Below are positions 25,101-34,708 of a DNA stretch of 64,000 nt, piece by piece. The stretch comes from Canna indica. Taxonomy: Eukaryota > Streptophyta > Magnoliopsida > Zingiberales > Cannaceae. Every line of letters begins with the position of its first letter. Position 1 is the first letter of the stretch. The notes under the pieces are model-generated. The model worked only from the letters and a program-made list of their open reading frames with translations. It was not told the origin of the DNA and did no database searches. A program made the translations under genes and the position numbers. The DNA is taken from the NCBI GenBank assembly GCA_034359265.1, contig CP136890.1, positions 72,045,501 to 72,109,500 of the forward strand, read 5' to 3'.

Positions 25101-27084
25101 GGTGATAATAACAAACTTGAGACTTTGTTTTCTTGTTAACAGAGGATCACTATCTATTTCAGAGATAAATTAATGAAACAGTTACTAATGCTATACTCGG
25201 AAAGCAAAAAAATTGGAGACTAAGAAAAATGCATCTATAAAGCAATTTCTAGGTATTTGGAATGGCTGACAACCATATGTTCTTATGTTAAAGACTATCT
25301 ACTTGAGTGAGATATGAATAGAATCGTTAATTCTATAGTTGTAAAACCAACTAAGTTAGAAAATAAGAAGGATGCTTCTGTAAAATCATATGCAGGTCAG
25401 GGGTATTATCATCAACCACTGGAAGGCATATGTCTAATACAATACATCCAAATATCCAACTTGCTCTTCAAAGAATTTACAATACCTGGTACACCCCATG
25501 CTAATAATGATGCCTAGTTTAATATCTTGAACTGAATCTTTAAAGAATTTATGTTCCAACTAATTAAATCTAGTGACTGAACTGCTAAGCTTGCTTCCAA
25601 AAGTAATAAATGGTCTATGTGATAGTGTTTTTTTTATGCGTTGTATTATTGCTTAACTTGCTATTTCATCTGGTGGATCAGAAAGCTAATCAGTTGTTAA
25701 TTTTCTTTTTATATATTTTTTCAGTCAGAAGTGGAAGCAGATAGTTTCCAGTGTTTTGTTCGAATATTGAGTGGTTCCGTGGACCATTTTTGTGAGCAAC
25801 TAGATAACAGTTCTGTGGGAATTCACTCTACACTTCTGCGTTTCTCTGAGCTGCTGAAAGAGCATGATGAAGAGCTGTGGAGACACCTTGATAACACCAA
25901 GGTAAATTGATGAATAGAATTCTTGATTTTACCATATGATGATGTGTATCAGTTCTGCGATGCACATTCATGAGATATTATTTTTATTGCGTGCTATTAG
26001 ATAGTGAGCATGTCATCATATATATGGGAATAATGTGATTTGTCCTAAGGTTATTTTCAGTGGATCTCACTTTTATATATTGCAATATCATTCAATTAGG
26101 TTTTTCATTCTAAAGGATAAATATGCAGTGATTTAAATTCCTGTCTGTATTTATGCTAGTTCTTGGTTATCTTGTCCTTATGAGACTCATAAATACAGCA
26201 TTGACACTTTTTCTTCAAGTTTCATTCCAATAAGAACAAAGTTAAGAATCAGTTTTTTTAGGCACCTAAGAACAAAAATGAGTCTTAATTTCATATCCCT
26301 GGTGCTGGTTGCATGGCATGTGAATCTCCCACGCAACATAAGGAAACTTGAAGATAACCCAAATGGTATATATAAAAACATCTGATATTTTATAAGCAAA
26401 TAACACAGGTTTGAAGGTTTTAAGAGAGATTTTCATTTATTTTTGCCTGTTTCTCTTGAACACCATCTGTTAGCTAGTTGTGCAGGCCACTTGTGGATGA
26501 TTTAAGAGAATCACCTTGCTATTAACACGAGAATTTACTGTGTATGATATCTGACTTTTATTTACAGATGAATCCCCAATTCTATGCATTCAGATGGATT
26601 ACCTTGCTGTTAACTCAAGAGTTCCAATTCTCATCTATCATGAGGATATGGGATTGTCTCCTCAGCGATCCTGCTGGTGTACAGGTAGAATTCTATGCCC
26701 TTTTCAACAATGGAAGTGCTTGTTTTCTAGAAACACCGTACATGTTTTTCTGCAAATGTCATAGTTAATTACTCGTAGACTACCCTCAAATTTGCAATTT
26801 ACTATGTATAATTTTGAAACTTAGGGAGATTCATATATATAATTAACCCTTGCAACAGGGCATATGCTCAATTTAGACCTAATTTTTTGAGAAACTAAAT
26901 AGTGAAGAGTGTGGTGCAGGATATGCTACTGAGAATCTGCTGTGCTATGTTGTTATGTGTTCGACGCGATCTCTTGTGTGGTGATTTCATTTCAAACTTA
27001 AAACTTCTCCAACACTACCCGGAAGCTGACCTAGAACATCTATTGGATGTAGCTCATCATCTCAGTATCGCATCAAGTTATTAG
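13131..27084 (+). CDS. TBC-domain Rab GTPase-activating protein (TBC1D13/Gyp1-like)
   Basis: Stimulates GTP hydrolysis by Rab GTPases in membrane traffic. Exons with clean GT-AG borders, all phase 0: 15050-15139, 17922-18026, 18150-18299, 18391-18489, 18566-18694, 25725-25901, 26568-26684, 26920-27084 (stop TAG), together 343 codons. The TBC domain shows FRSIVWK/LLLGYLP, the arginine-finger motif [14 protein letters not shown], the glutamine-finger motif [54 protein letters not shown] and IWDCLLSD. Both catalytic fingers are present, so it should be active. The first exon is less certain: a GC-rich frame from ATG 13131 ([20 protein letters not shown]) could end at CAG|GTGGGC (13269) or GAG|GTGGTT (13433), both phase 0. 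Intron 6 is 7,030 bp and holds copia and hAT insertions; intron 2 holds two Tourist-type elements. Confidence 0.85.
16024..17079. mobile_element. Tourist/PIF-Harbinger-type element 1
   Basis: TIRs GGTAGTGTTTGGTTGGATGG (left) and CCATCCAACCAAACACACCC (right), flanked by TTA at 16021-16023 and 17080-17082. 1,056 bp, very AT-rich, no transposase. It contains a tandem duplication. Lies in intron 2 of the TBC gene. Confidence 0.8.
16240..16815. repeat. Tandem duplication of about 285 bp inside Tourist-type element 1
   Basis: The stretch ending TTTTTAGAAGGGCATTTTGG (about 16500-16519) is repeated to end in TTTTTAGGAGGGCATTTTAG (about 16788-16807). Shared internal phrases include TCAATATTTATAATAT, TTTTTATGAAAATAAA and CATATTTTTATTAT. 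Confidence 0.75.
17083..17829. mobile_element. Tourist/PIF-Harbinger-type element 2, adjoining element 1
   Basis: TIRs GGGTGTCCTTGGTTGGATGG and ...CCAACCAAATAGGCCC, flanked by TTA at 17080-17082 (shared with element 1) and 17830-17832. 747 bp, non-coding; interior related to element 1 in inverse orientation (GATAAGGAATA, GAAATAGACAAGGAATAG). Confidence 0.8.
19362..19455. repeat. Dispersed ~90-bp repeat R, copy 1
   Basis: Reads GTTAAATTTGATTGGATGAC ... AAAAGCTTAAGTTGTTAGGA ... CTTAATACTCCCCCTCAC. Other copies: 23473-23560, 49668-49748 and 53085-53166. Because this copy runs uninterrupted through AATACTCCCCCTCAC, it shows the pre-insertion form of the site hit by the element at 49749. Confidence 0.75.
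19489..23361 (+). mobile_element. Ty1/copia retrotransposon with very short LTRs, in TBC intron 6
   Basis: 5' LTR 19489-19592 and 3' LTR 23247-23361, nearly identical (TGATTAAGGACCTA...TTCCAAATCACA); the 5' copy lacks about 11 bp, including CTCTATCAGG. The primer-binding site TGGTATTAGAGC follows at 19593-19604, resembling the initiator-tRNA-Met PBS. A polypurine stretch (GAGGGGGAGTAT) precedes the 3' LTR. Same orientation as the host gene. Only a trace of the gag zinc knuckle (CTHCGKRG) remains, so gag is mostly deleted. LTRs of about 110 bp are short even for Ale/Retrofit-type copia. No clear 5-bp target duplication (CCTAT versus TAGCC). Confidence 0.85.
20120..23236 (+). pseudogene. copia polyprotein (PR-IN-RT-RNase H), disrupted
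   Basis: Domains in order: protease [10 protein letters not shown] (20139-20165); GAG-pre-integrase [10 protein letters not shown] and CESCQLGKH; integrase HSDVWGP, FIDDYSR and [12 protein letters not shown]; reverse transcriptase [53 protein letters not shown] and QSPRAWF; RNase [46 protein letters not shown] and ADMLTKSL. Frameshifts lie near 21060, 21690, 22170 and 22320 (at the YVDD region), with in-frame stops (for example around 22390 and 22700). Cannot encode an active polyprotein. Confidence 0.88.
23473..23560. repeat. Dispersed repeat R, copy 2
   Basis: Direct-orientation copy of the 19362 repeat on the other side of the copia element: GTTAAATTTGATTGAATCAT ... GAAAGCTTAAGTTGTTAGTA ... 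ATTCTTAACA. Confidence 0.65.
23799..25038. mobile_element. Non-autonomous hAT transposon with 8-bp target duplication
   Basis: Ends CAAGGTTTAAAATACTGG and ...GTATTTTAAACCATG form imperfect TIRs, flanked by identical 8-bp direct repeats GTCTTGAT (23791-23798 and 25039-25046), the hAT signature. Subterminal regions are packed with GGTACCGG/CCGGTACG repeats at both ends and short hairpins (24770-24850). It carries a 180-codon minus-strand frame. Inserted in intron 6 of the TBC gene. Confidence 0.85.
23988..24530 (-). CDS. Acidic/Tyr-rich 180-residue frame inside the hAT element
   Basis: An open frame filling the element's interior: an acidic start ([20 protein letters not shown], then [11 protein letters not shown]), a basic patch ([10 protein letters not shown]), and a Ser/Thr/Tyr-rich end with [15 protein letters not shown]. 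Upstream in the same direction the sequence continues without an ATG as [20 protein letters not shown] and RPIDPLDA. An acidic, low-complexity tail after a P-I-D-L/P motif resembles the region beyond the hAT dimerisation domain of plant hAT transposases, so I infer a transposase C-terminal relic. No catalytic domain or BED finger is present. Uncertain. Confidence 0.4.
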   Translation of the reverse strand: MDAIAEAEEDEEDEPSVHSSSSTEDIGDDDDGVGGEDTVVPSTPAPTDLWTNEQYFDHSTQDQDHGARTGRTTRVYEKRGRRRGGGPIALQDYHHDMMSSLQEISESTYSVSSTYSTNDTGTSSWTANKETLMGMLYNGYQGMMTWDHFQIWALETYGVDLSRVCPQDMYEYDGRYSSAF

Positions 27085-27462
27085 TCTTTTGTCAGCATTT
27101 CATAAGATGATTCTAAAGAGCTACTCAAGTGTGTCGATGTGTATATTTCCTAATATTCCAGCAGTTGAATGTTCCAAAAGATAATGAGCCACAAAGTCAT
27201 GAATCTCTTTCACTTCCAACCAGAGGAATGTCCCTAAGCTTGTTTATTTTAATTAGCCTTTATAAAATAGTCATTACAAAGCCTACACAAATGTTTATTG
27301 CAATGCAAAAGATATGTATTCCAATTTGACTGTTAGAATCATGTGACAGATGTTGAATACTTTTAAAGCCAATCCAACAGTGACCTTTTACAGTTTCTAT
27401 TGTGTGGTATCATTTTAATCTGGTCAATATTCCACCTTCTTTTGCCGTGTTTATAGGGTACA
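27085..27462 (+). other. 3' flank of the TBC gene
   Basis: Presumed 3' UTR and spacer. A short frame at 27160-27240 (QLNVPKDNEPQSHESLSLPT) is open but unassigned. Confidence 0.35.
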
Positions 27463-27640
27463 AAATGATTGGGAGAGTCCAGATATTTAGATTCATTGAT
27501 AGAGGAGCTACACTTGGAGGTGTTAAACTGTTAATGGACCCAAGCACGAGCAGCATGGAACATTGCTTGGACCAAGCTATGCTCAAACACCATTGTGCCT
27601 CACGGCATGCCATCCAGGTTCGATTTTGCACTACAGATTC
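27463..27640 (+). CDS. Unrecognised conserved-looking exon fragment
   Basis: Reads MIGRVQIFRFIDRGATLGG, then VKLLMDPSTSSMEHCLDQAM. The amphipathic pattern, balanced composition and good codon-like structure look like a true protein segment. It resembles the beta-strand start of a ubiquitin-like or doublecortin-type domain, but I cannot name a family. It has no confirmed start, splice partner or stop in context and is likely an exon relic or part of an unmodelled gene. Confidence 0.3.
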
Positions 27641-28359
27641 GCTCGCTCAAGGGTATTGGTATATTTTTTTATTTCTTTTTTTAGTAGTATGGTCGATCTC
27701 ACAGTAGTCACATGATCAATTAGATCAACCGTGGAATCCTTACATTTTATTTTGTAAATATAGGAAATTTGACTTAAACAATCATAAGGAAAAATGAAAA
27801 AGAAAACGATCATGCTTGATCTCACAGTAGTTACGTGATCGAATGGTTAACCATTTGATCGCCTGATTGGCAAAAAAGAAAAAGAAAAACTTATAGCATA
27901 TGGGACGTGGCCTTTGATATTTGGATTAGGTTCGGGTCAAGCCATGTCAATCACACCTCGGTCTTTTCAATGCTAATCTAGCCCAACAATCCATTGACAT
28001 GTTATATAATTTATTGTAGAGAAACGTTTATTACATCGGATTTGGAGATAGCATAGAGGTGGCAATGATCCAAACACAAGATGGATTTCGGATGAGCTCA
28101 GGCCTGCCCAAGAAAAATAAAAATTAATTGTATATATAAGTAATTTTAAACAATTACTAATTTTAAACAATTAAATGTTTGATTTAAAGTATATTAAAAA
28201 TCTTTCAGCTCCCCAATAAGAAATATAGCGAAACCAATATTAACTCATGTCTTTTTTTTCTTTCAAACTAAGGGCCGAAGCCCTCAAAACATATTATTAA
28301 GTAATGAAATTATGAAAATCCCTAACAACGATACAAAGTAAGTCTTGAGGCGGAGAATT
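27641..28359. other. Spacer with a short direct repeat
   Basis: GATCTCACAGTAGTCACATG (near 27694) recurs as GATCTCACAGTAGTTACGTG (near 27818). Otherwise AT-rich, with no gene seen. Confidence 0.45.
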
Positions 28360-29460
28360 AGTTCAAGATATCAAATCTTGAATCACTCACGACCTCGTTG
28401 CTACCCAGTGGACAGCTTCGTTTGCTTGTCTATGTACAAAACCAACTTGGAAATTAGTGTTACTACAAAGCAAATCAAAAATATATTTGATTAGCTGTTT
28501 ACAGTCTGATTCAAAGATAGTAGAAGTAAGGTTGTTGTTCATAGTCCAATCCATGGCTTGCTTAAGAGAAATTGCTTCAGCTTTGAGAGCTGAAAGAGAT
28601 TTCATAGGAGCACCCTGCAAATGAAGGCAGTTTCCCAAATGATCCCTAACAATAAAACCAGAAGCAGCAGAATCATTAGTAAAAGCTCCGTCGCAATTAA
28701 TTTTTAGGGTGTTGGTTAGAGGGAGAATCCATGTATAATCCAAAGAATTGTTTAGACTATTAGAAATAAAAGATTTAATTCGATTCGCGGGACCTAAAAT
28801 AGGAAGCTACCTACCCGTGTGCAACTTATCGTTCCTAGCGTGCCATGTGAACCAAAGGGTAGTGGCTATGATTATATTCCTGTTAGGGGCAATTGAGGCA
28901 ACCGAACTTTCAAAAGAAGTATTTAACCAAGAGCCACTTTTCCAATTATTCCTAATGGAAAAGTCCATACCAAAAGAAGAATTTAAAGCAAACCAAATTT
29001 GATTAGAGAAACAACAGTTTAGAAATAAGTGTTGAATGGTCCCAGAGTCATTGCCACAAAAAAACACAAGTCATTTGAAGCAACACCCATATGAAAAAGA
29101 AATGCTTTTGTAGAAAGCTTGTTGTGAAAAAAAATTCATAAAAAAGTTTTAATTTTAAGGGCGAGGAACCTGAAGATTCCAAGTACTTACCCAAAGGTTG
29201 GATTTTTCCAAAGGGAGGTTACGGCTTCTAAGAAAGCGATAGGCAGCACGAGTGATAACGATTCCACTAGGCTCACTAACCCAAATTCAAACGTCATCCT
29301 TAGGCTTTCTAGGCAAATCGATGGAACAAATGGATTCCCCCATTAAATGACTGAAACAGTTATTTGTACAGTTGATATTCCAATCATTATTGGAAACTAA
29401 AGAGCATATATTAGAGTTAATATCAACATCACCTCGTTGAAATTCCTAGATCTTTTCGTT
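28360..29460 (-). pseudogene. LINE (non-LTR retrotransposon) ORF2 3' part: zf-RVT and RNase H
   Basis: On the minus strand from about 29460: a decayed end of reverse transcriptase, a zinc-binding zf-RVT region (FFCGNDSGTIQHLFLNCCFS, NQIWFALNSSFGM), a linker (TTLWFTWHARNDK), then a plant-type RVT_3 RNase H domain in a 118-codon frame: INCDGAF, GFIVRDHLGNCL, ALKAEAISLKQAMDW, FESDCKQLI and VHRQANEAVHWVATRS. The three acidic residues D-E-D are visible, and the final motif has His as in most plant LINE RNase H domains. Stops and frameshifts upstream mean a dead 5'-truncated copy. Confidence 0.8.
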
Positions 29461-29556
29461 CTCATCTGTAATTTAGTGGGGAGTGACCTCAACGCTATTG
29501 GAGCATTTTAGTTTTTACTAGTTTTGATATATATAGTAGATAAATTGAAATTTAAA

Positions 29557-30098
29557 GGGTGATTATCTAAATATATCCTGAATTATGCATTTTGTCTCAT
29601 TTGTGAGCAATTTTAAAATATTACCAAATTGTATCCCGAACTTTGACATTTGTCTCAATTACATCCTCCCATCAACTCTCCGTCAGCAGCACTATTAAGG
29701 CGATGATGTGGCGCTCTGACGTGGATTAAAATAATATTTTTTTATTTAAAAATATATAAAAATTATGTCAATTTATTAAATAATATAAAATATTATTTTA
29801 TATTTTATATTAAAAAATCACTCCATGTTCACCCCGACATGGCTCGGAGTGATTCTTTAATATATATTATTTAATATAAATTAAAATGATTTTTTAATAT
29901 ATTTTTTAAATAAAAAATTATTATTTTATTTCACATCAGAGTGCCACATCATCGCGTTAACAGTGCTGCTGACGGAGAGTTGACGGGATGATGTAATTGA
30001 GACAAATGTCAAAGTTCGAAATACAATTTGATAGTATTTTAGAATTGACCACAAATGAGACAAAATGTATAGTTCAGGATATATTTAGGTAATTACCC
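29557..30098. mobile_element. MULE-type foldback MITE with perfect 9-bp target duplication
   Basis: A 542-bp near-perfect inverted repeat: left GGGTGATTATCTAAATATAT, right ATATATTTAGGTAATTACCC, arms continuing through ATTTTGTCTCATTTGTG and GACATTTGTCTCAATTACAT. It is flanked by AAATTTAAA on both sides (29548-29556 and 30099-30107). A 9-bp duplication plus long TIRs points to Mutator-like transposition. Non-coding. Confidence 0.9.
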
Positions 30099-30366
30099 AA
30101 ATTTAAATTAAATCTCAACTTATCTAGTAATTTTGAACTTGAGAAATTTAAGTTTAAATCAATCATATCAAATTTGAAAGATTTTTTGGGCTATTAACTA
30201 AATATATTCTAGACTTTTGATAAAAAAATTTATTTGTGTCAATTATATCACAAACTTTAAATGACGAATCTGCATCCTTTTCTTCAAGGCTAAGTGAAAG
30301 GCAATAGCACATACTCGCTTCGCAACTTCAAATGCCCCATCATATCTTTGAATAAGTCTTTTATGT

Positions 30367-31633
30367 TGTTGGCCTAAAGTTTTCAACATTGGTCTTAATC
30401 TCGGTTTTGATGATAACAAACATAGAACTAATGTTTTTATGGAAAAATATTTTCCGGTTCAATATCGGTTTGCATACGACGTCCTCGATCGAAATTATCA
30501 AAAAATTTATGAATTGGAAGGTCGTTGGTCAACGCGCTCGGACTCTTTATAATGATGCAAATATCCTTAGGACATGAACCTAATCTATTACCAAGAGTTA
30601 CCAAATCATAAAGAACATTCCGAATAAACATCCCAGAATATCCCAAATGGAATATTGTAACATTCCAGAATAGCCCGAAAAATCCCGGAACATCCCGAAT
30701 GAACATCCCGGAATATCCCGGATGGGATGTTGTAATATTTCGAAATAGCCCGAAACATCCCGGACGATCATTCCGGAATAGCCTAGAATAGCCCGAAAAG
30801 TACCGATACTTTCGAGGTCAAACTGTCAAGAATTTTTAGAATGCCCTCAACGGCTCTATTTTGAATTTCTACCCATTGAGCTTGATGGAAACCGAGCTCC
30901 TAACCTTAGGATCTCTATATAAGACCCCAAACTTGCCTTCCTAGCGATCTAACACTTCATGAGACATCTATTGATCATCCCTAAGCTTCTTTGAGTCAAT
31001 CTTTGTGGAAAACCCTAGCTTTGAGCTTCTACATTCTTGATTGAGCCTTCAACCTTGAGTTTCATCATCAAATGTATCAAGATGATTAGGAAACTTGTGT
31101 TGAAACTAAGTATTTTTATTGTTGTATTTTGTAGCTCATTTTACTTGTATTTTAGTGTCCATTTCGTTGTTACTCAAGTTTGTAAAGATCTAGGTGTAGA
31201 ATCTTGAGTTTGGTGGTGTTGAGGCTTAAATCCATCGGTGTAAACTTAGTTTGCTAAGGTTAGTTGTGTAGTCCTTGGAAGAAGAGGTATTAGAGCTACT
31301 ATCGGGTGTGAGAGTAACCCTCGGTTGTGAGGGTCGGTGCCTTAGCTTATAAATCCTCTTGCAGGATACACTTAATCTAGTAAACTAGAGTTTGAAATCC
31401 TGCGGGGTGCTTAAGTAGTGGAGTAAGCATTGGGGCCGAACAACTATAAATTATAGTGTTTGTATTGCTCTATTATTTATGCTTGCTTATATTGCTTATC
31501 ATTTGGGTCTGCATGTAATTAACTCATATTGTGTCTTGCCTAAGTAATTTAGGAAAATGATTAAAACTAAATTTAGGCTTAAGTTTAGCGAACACACTAT
31601 TCACCCCCTAGAGTGTAGGCCATTTCACCAACA
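30367..31633 (+). mobile_element. Solo LTR, SIRE-like copia family, copy 3 (plus)
   Basis: TGTTGGCCTAAAGTTTTCAA (30367) to ...GGCCATTTCACCAACA (31633), 1,267 bp. Flanks TATGT (30362-30366) and TATGC (31634-31638), a 5-bp duplication with one mismatch. TATA box CTCTATATAAGACCCC near 30913. The gypsy integrase frame resumes across it (WH|KRLIQRYDG). Its variable block (30620-30790) consists of CCCGGAATATCCCG-type repeats. Confidence 0.88.
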
Positions 31634-32159
31634 TATGCCACTTATTACTTGTGACTTTCTTTCAGATCTGGGGCGTCAATTTCAGCATCACTTTATCGCC
31701 AACTTGAAATTCCAAGGGTTGATGTCCATTGTCGGTGTATTTCTTCATACGTCAGGTAGCCTTCTCAAGGCTATCTTTGGCCTCTTCCACCATCTCCTAC
31801 TTGCTCCGTGCATACCGATATGCAGCAGGATATGGGCTTTCTTAATTTTTTCTGCAAGGCAATCTCATGTCGAGTTAGTGGTTGGAACCCCATTGCCAAC
31901 CCAAAGGGGCTGAATCCAGTGGAGGAAGAACGGTGCAAACTGTAGCAAAATGTGTCATGTCAAGACGATCAAGCCAATTTTTTTAGCTCGCTATCACATA
32001 GTGCCTCAAATATTCCTCCAACATTTGGTTCACCCACTCCGTCTGCCCATCCTTTTTGTGGATGGTTGGCCATAGAAAACTCCAGCTTCGTCCATATCAG
32101 TTTGAACAAGTGCGTCAAGAACTTGCCCGTGAATCTGCCATCACGGTCGCTGACAATAT

Positions 32160-33672
32160 TATTGGCGAAATGGCGATACTAGAGGGGGGTGAATAGTGTG
32201 TTTACTAATTCGATTAGCCTAAATTCAATTTTAAACGATTACTTAGATCGATTAGGCGATTTGCAATTCGATGATTGTATGCGGAAGCAATAATAATTAA
32301 GCAATTTAAAACACACAAGATACCAATGCAAACACGAGTAATTTATAGTGGTTCGGCCTCAATGCCAACTCCACTACCTAAGCACCCCGCTTAGGATTTC
32401 CAAACTAATTTTACTAATTTAGTTTTTGTTTCCCTTACACACGAGGACTTTTTACCGAAGAGACACACTCTCGACCTAAGGCACTTCCACACCCGGAAGT
32501 CACCGCCTTCTTATCGAGAGTCCTCTTCCACCTCAACCCTAAGGGACAACTAAACTAATCCTAGTAAACACTACGTTTACACAAGTGGCTTTACTCCTTT
32601 TCACTAAGGATACCACTTCCACATAACATACCTAACATAAGGTCTTCACGCACACAAATTTAAAATCAGTTCAAATAACAGATAAAATTACAATTGAAAA
32701 GAGCTTAAAATGAAACCAAGATTTCGTGATCTTTTCCAAGCCTTGGAGCCTTCAACTCTTCAGGAGGTAGAACTCGAATCAATTCCCGAGTTGAGGCAGC
32801 AGAGCTTGTACGCTTCAAGAAAATGTCGCAGATAGAGAAGCAGCGCAAGCTTTTTGGAAGGCTTTAAATCTTCCTCTTAGAATGCTCAATGAAGGCTGTG
32901 GAAGTCAAGAAAAGTTCTTAAAAGAATCATATGAGGGTATATTTATACCCTGCTGAAGAAACGGCTGTTCAACGGATTATAAAACTATTCGTTACAGGCC
33001 ACCGGTCGAATGGTTGGTCGACCGACTGGTCGATCGGTCCTTCGACCGCTGCAATTCTCCCTGTGGTCGGTCAACCGACGGGTCGACCGCCCAGATGCAA
33101 ATTTTGCGATCCGCCATCCGGTCGATCATCGCGATCTCGCGTCTTCAGCAAACACGGGTCGGTCGACCGACTGGTCAACTGCCAGGCCTACTACCTATTT
33201 CAGGCCTCTGTCGATCGACCGACCAGTCGACCGAAGTAGCCACTGCCTATTTTAGGCAGTGTTCGGTCGACCGATAAGTCTACTGCCTGATACCTTACCC
33301 TATTCGGTCGATCGATCGGTCGACCGAACTTAGGCTGAGTTTATTTTTCAGCCTATTTCTTCCGCGCTTCGTTTTTGAGTTCCAGCTTTCAACGCGCATC
33401 ATCTTGGAGAGCTCTCATGTGAACTTTGAGCCCGTCCAATGTGACTTTGGCGCACACGTCGATCTTCGAGAAACTTTCCACGACGAACCCGAGCGCGACG
33501 ATCAATGTCCTTTCGATATCTGATTTCTTCGATATTTCTGATCGAGGACATCGAACGCTAATTGATATGGAACCTGAAAGATATTCTCAATGAAATCATT
33601 AGTTCCATATTTGTTATCATCAAAACCATCAAAATCGAGATTAAGGCTAGGGTTGAAAATATAAAGCCAACA
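32160..33672 (-). mobile_element. Solo LTR, SIRE-like copia family, copy 4 (minus)
   Basis: Read on the minus strand from TGTTGGCTTTATATTTTCAA (33672) to the end near 32160 (GCCATTTCGCCAATA; the final CA has mutated). 1,513 bp, flanked by AATAT on both sides (32155-32159 and 33673-33677). Its variable block (33000-33330) is an array of TCGGTCGACCGA motifs. Confidence 0.9.
33000..33330. repeat. GGTCGACCG palindrome-rich block in LTR copy 4
   Basis: More than ten CGGTCGACCGA or GTCGATCG motifs in 330 bp, irregularly spaced. It produces three overlapping spurious frames. Related blocks: 3905-4010 in copy 1, 7860-7990 in copy 2. Confidence 0.85.
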
Positions 33673-34239
33673 AATATTAGTTGGAAATCCAAAGAACTTC
33701 ACCACATTCTTGTAGAATTCTTCTGTAGTGCATGCCTACTGAATAGGTTGGAAGACGACATACTTGGAGAATTTGTCCATAATTACCATAATAGCATCAT
33801 GTCCATTCACCTCTCCACAGTTACCATAGGAACATCATGTCCCTTCACCTCTTGAAAACCTACGAGGAAATCCAATGAAATCAAGGTCCATGGTTTCAAT
33901 GGAACGAGCTAGGGTTGCAGTAGCACTGCCTCTGTGCGCCGCTCCGCCTTGTCTTGCCATCAAACAAAGCATGTGCAAACATATAGTTCGATGTTCACCT
34001 CCCTCTTTGGCCAAAAGTAGGAACACGCCAGGAGTGCAAGCATCCTACCCTTCCCTAGATGCCCAGCCCACTGCGCGTCATGGCAGAGTCTACAGTCCCC
34101 CTCCGCTAGGGACATAGACTTGACTGCCCTTGGCATAGGGCAGCCCATCTGTAGCCAATAGCACCTCATTGTTCATTCTTGAACTTGTGAGACCAACTAC
34201 TGATATGTTGAGTCCTGCTGGGCCAGTTCTTTGATGTTA

Positions 34240-34593
34240 TCAAGGAAGCTGGACTCTAATTATGTCACGGTTGTCACCCTTTTCTGTCGCCTTTCTGCTT
34301 AAGGCGTCAGCCACTTGATTGTGTCGTCCTGGCTTATGTTCCCACTCAAAGTCGTATTCTACAAGGAATTCTTTCCATTCGGCTTGCTGCGGGCTCAACT
34401 TCTTTTGAGTCCTGAAGTATGTGTTGGCAGCATTGTTTATCTTCAGAACAGACACAGTCCCCAACAAGTATACACGCCAAACTATAAGACAGTGCACAAC
34501 AACTAACATTTCCTTCTCATGTGCATAATATTTTTGCCCTCCGAGCTTAAGGCAACTAGCAGTCGTCTTGCACGAGCACTCCTCCAACAGCAT
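34240..34593 (-). pseudogene. gypsy RNase H
   Basis: YYAHEKEMLVVVHCLIVWRV, LSPQQAEWKEFLVEYDFEWE and [16 protein letters not shown], the canonical gypsy RNase H landmarks (usual YSTYEKELLAVV...ADALSRK). Confidence 0.85.
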
Positions 34594-34708
34594 GGTCTAA
34601 AGCATTCATATGCACCTCAAATGGTTTGCAAAAGTCTAGCAATTTCAGCACTAGTTCAGAAGTTATTTTGGCCTTGATGTTGTCAAAGGCATGCTAGCAT
34701 GACTTTAT

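Larger units (their letters stand above)
31634..34169 (-). pseudogene. gypsy integrase, split by a solo LTR
   Basis: First part (34169-33678): zinc-binding HHCC region (CHDAQWAGHLGKGRMLALLA), the first catalytic region with MDLDFIGF, and VKFFGFPTN. Second part (32155-31634): VSDRDGRFTGKFLTHLFK, NHPQKDGQTEWVNQ and the start of the C-terminal FQVGDKVMLKL-like motif. Removing 32160-33672 and one AATAT restores the frame exactly at PTN|IVSDRDGRFTGK. The remaining C-terminus lies at 30361-30250, beyond the second solo LTR. Confidence 0.85.

Noticed and set aside
33010..33277. Overlapping plus-strand frames rich in STDWS/RPTGR
   Set aside because: They translate the GGTCGACCG array in a copia LTR.
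33000..33330. CRISPR-like array
   Set aside because: Irregular spacing, palindromic 9-12 bp motifs without unique spacers, and a plant nuclear context; it is an LTR tandem block.
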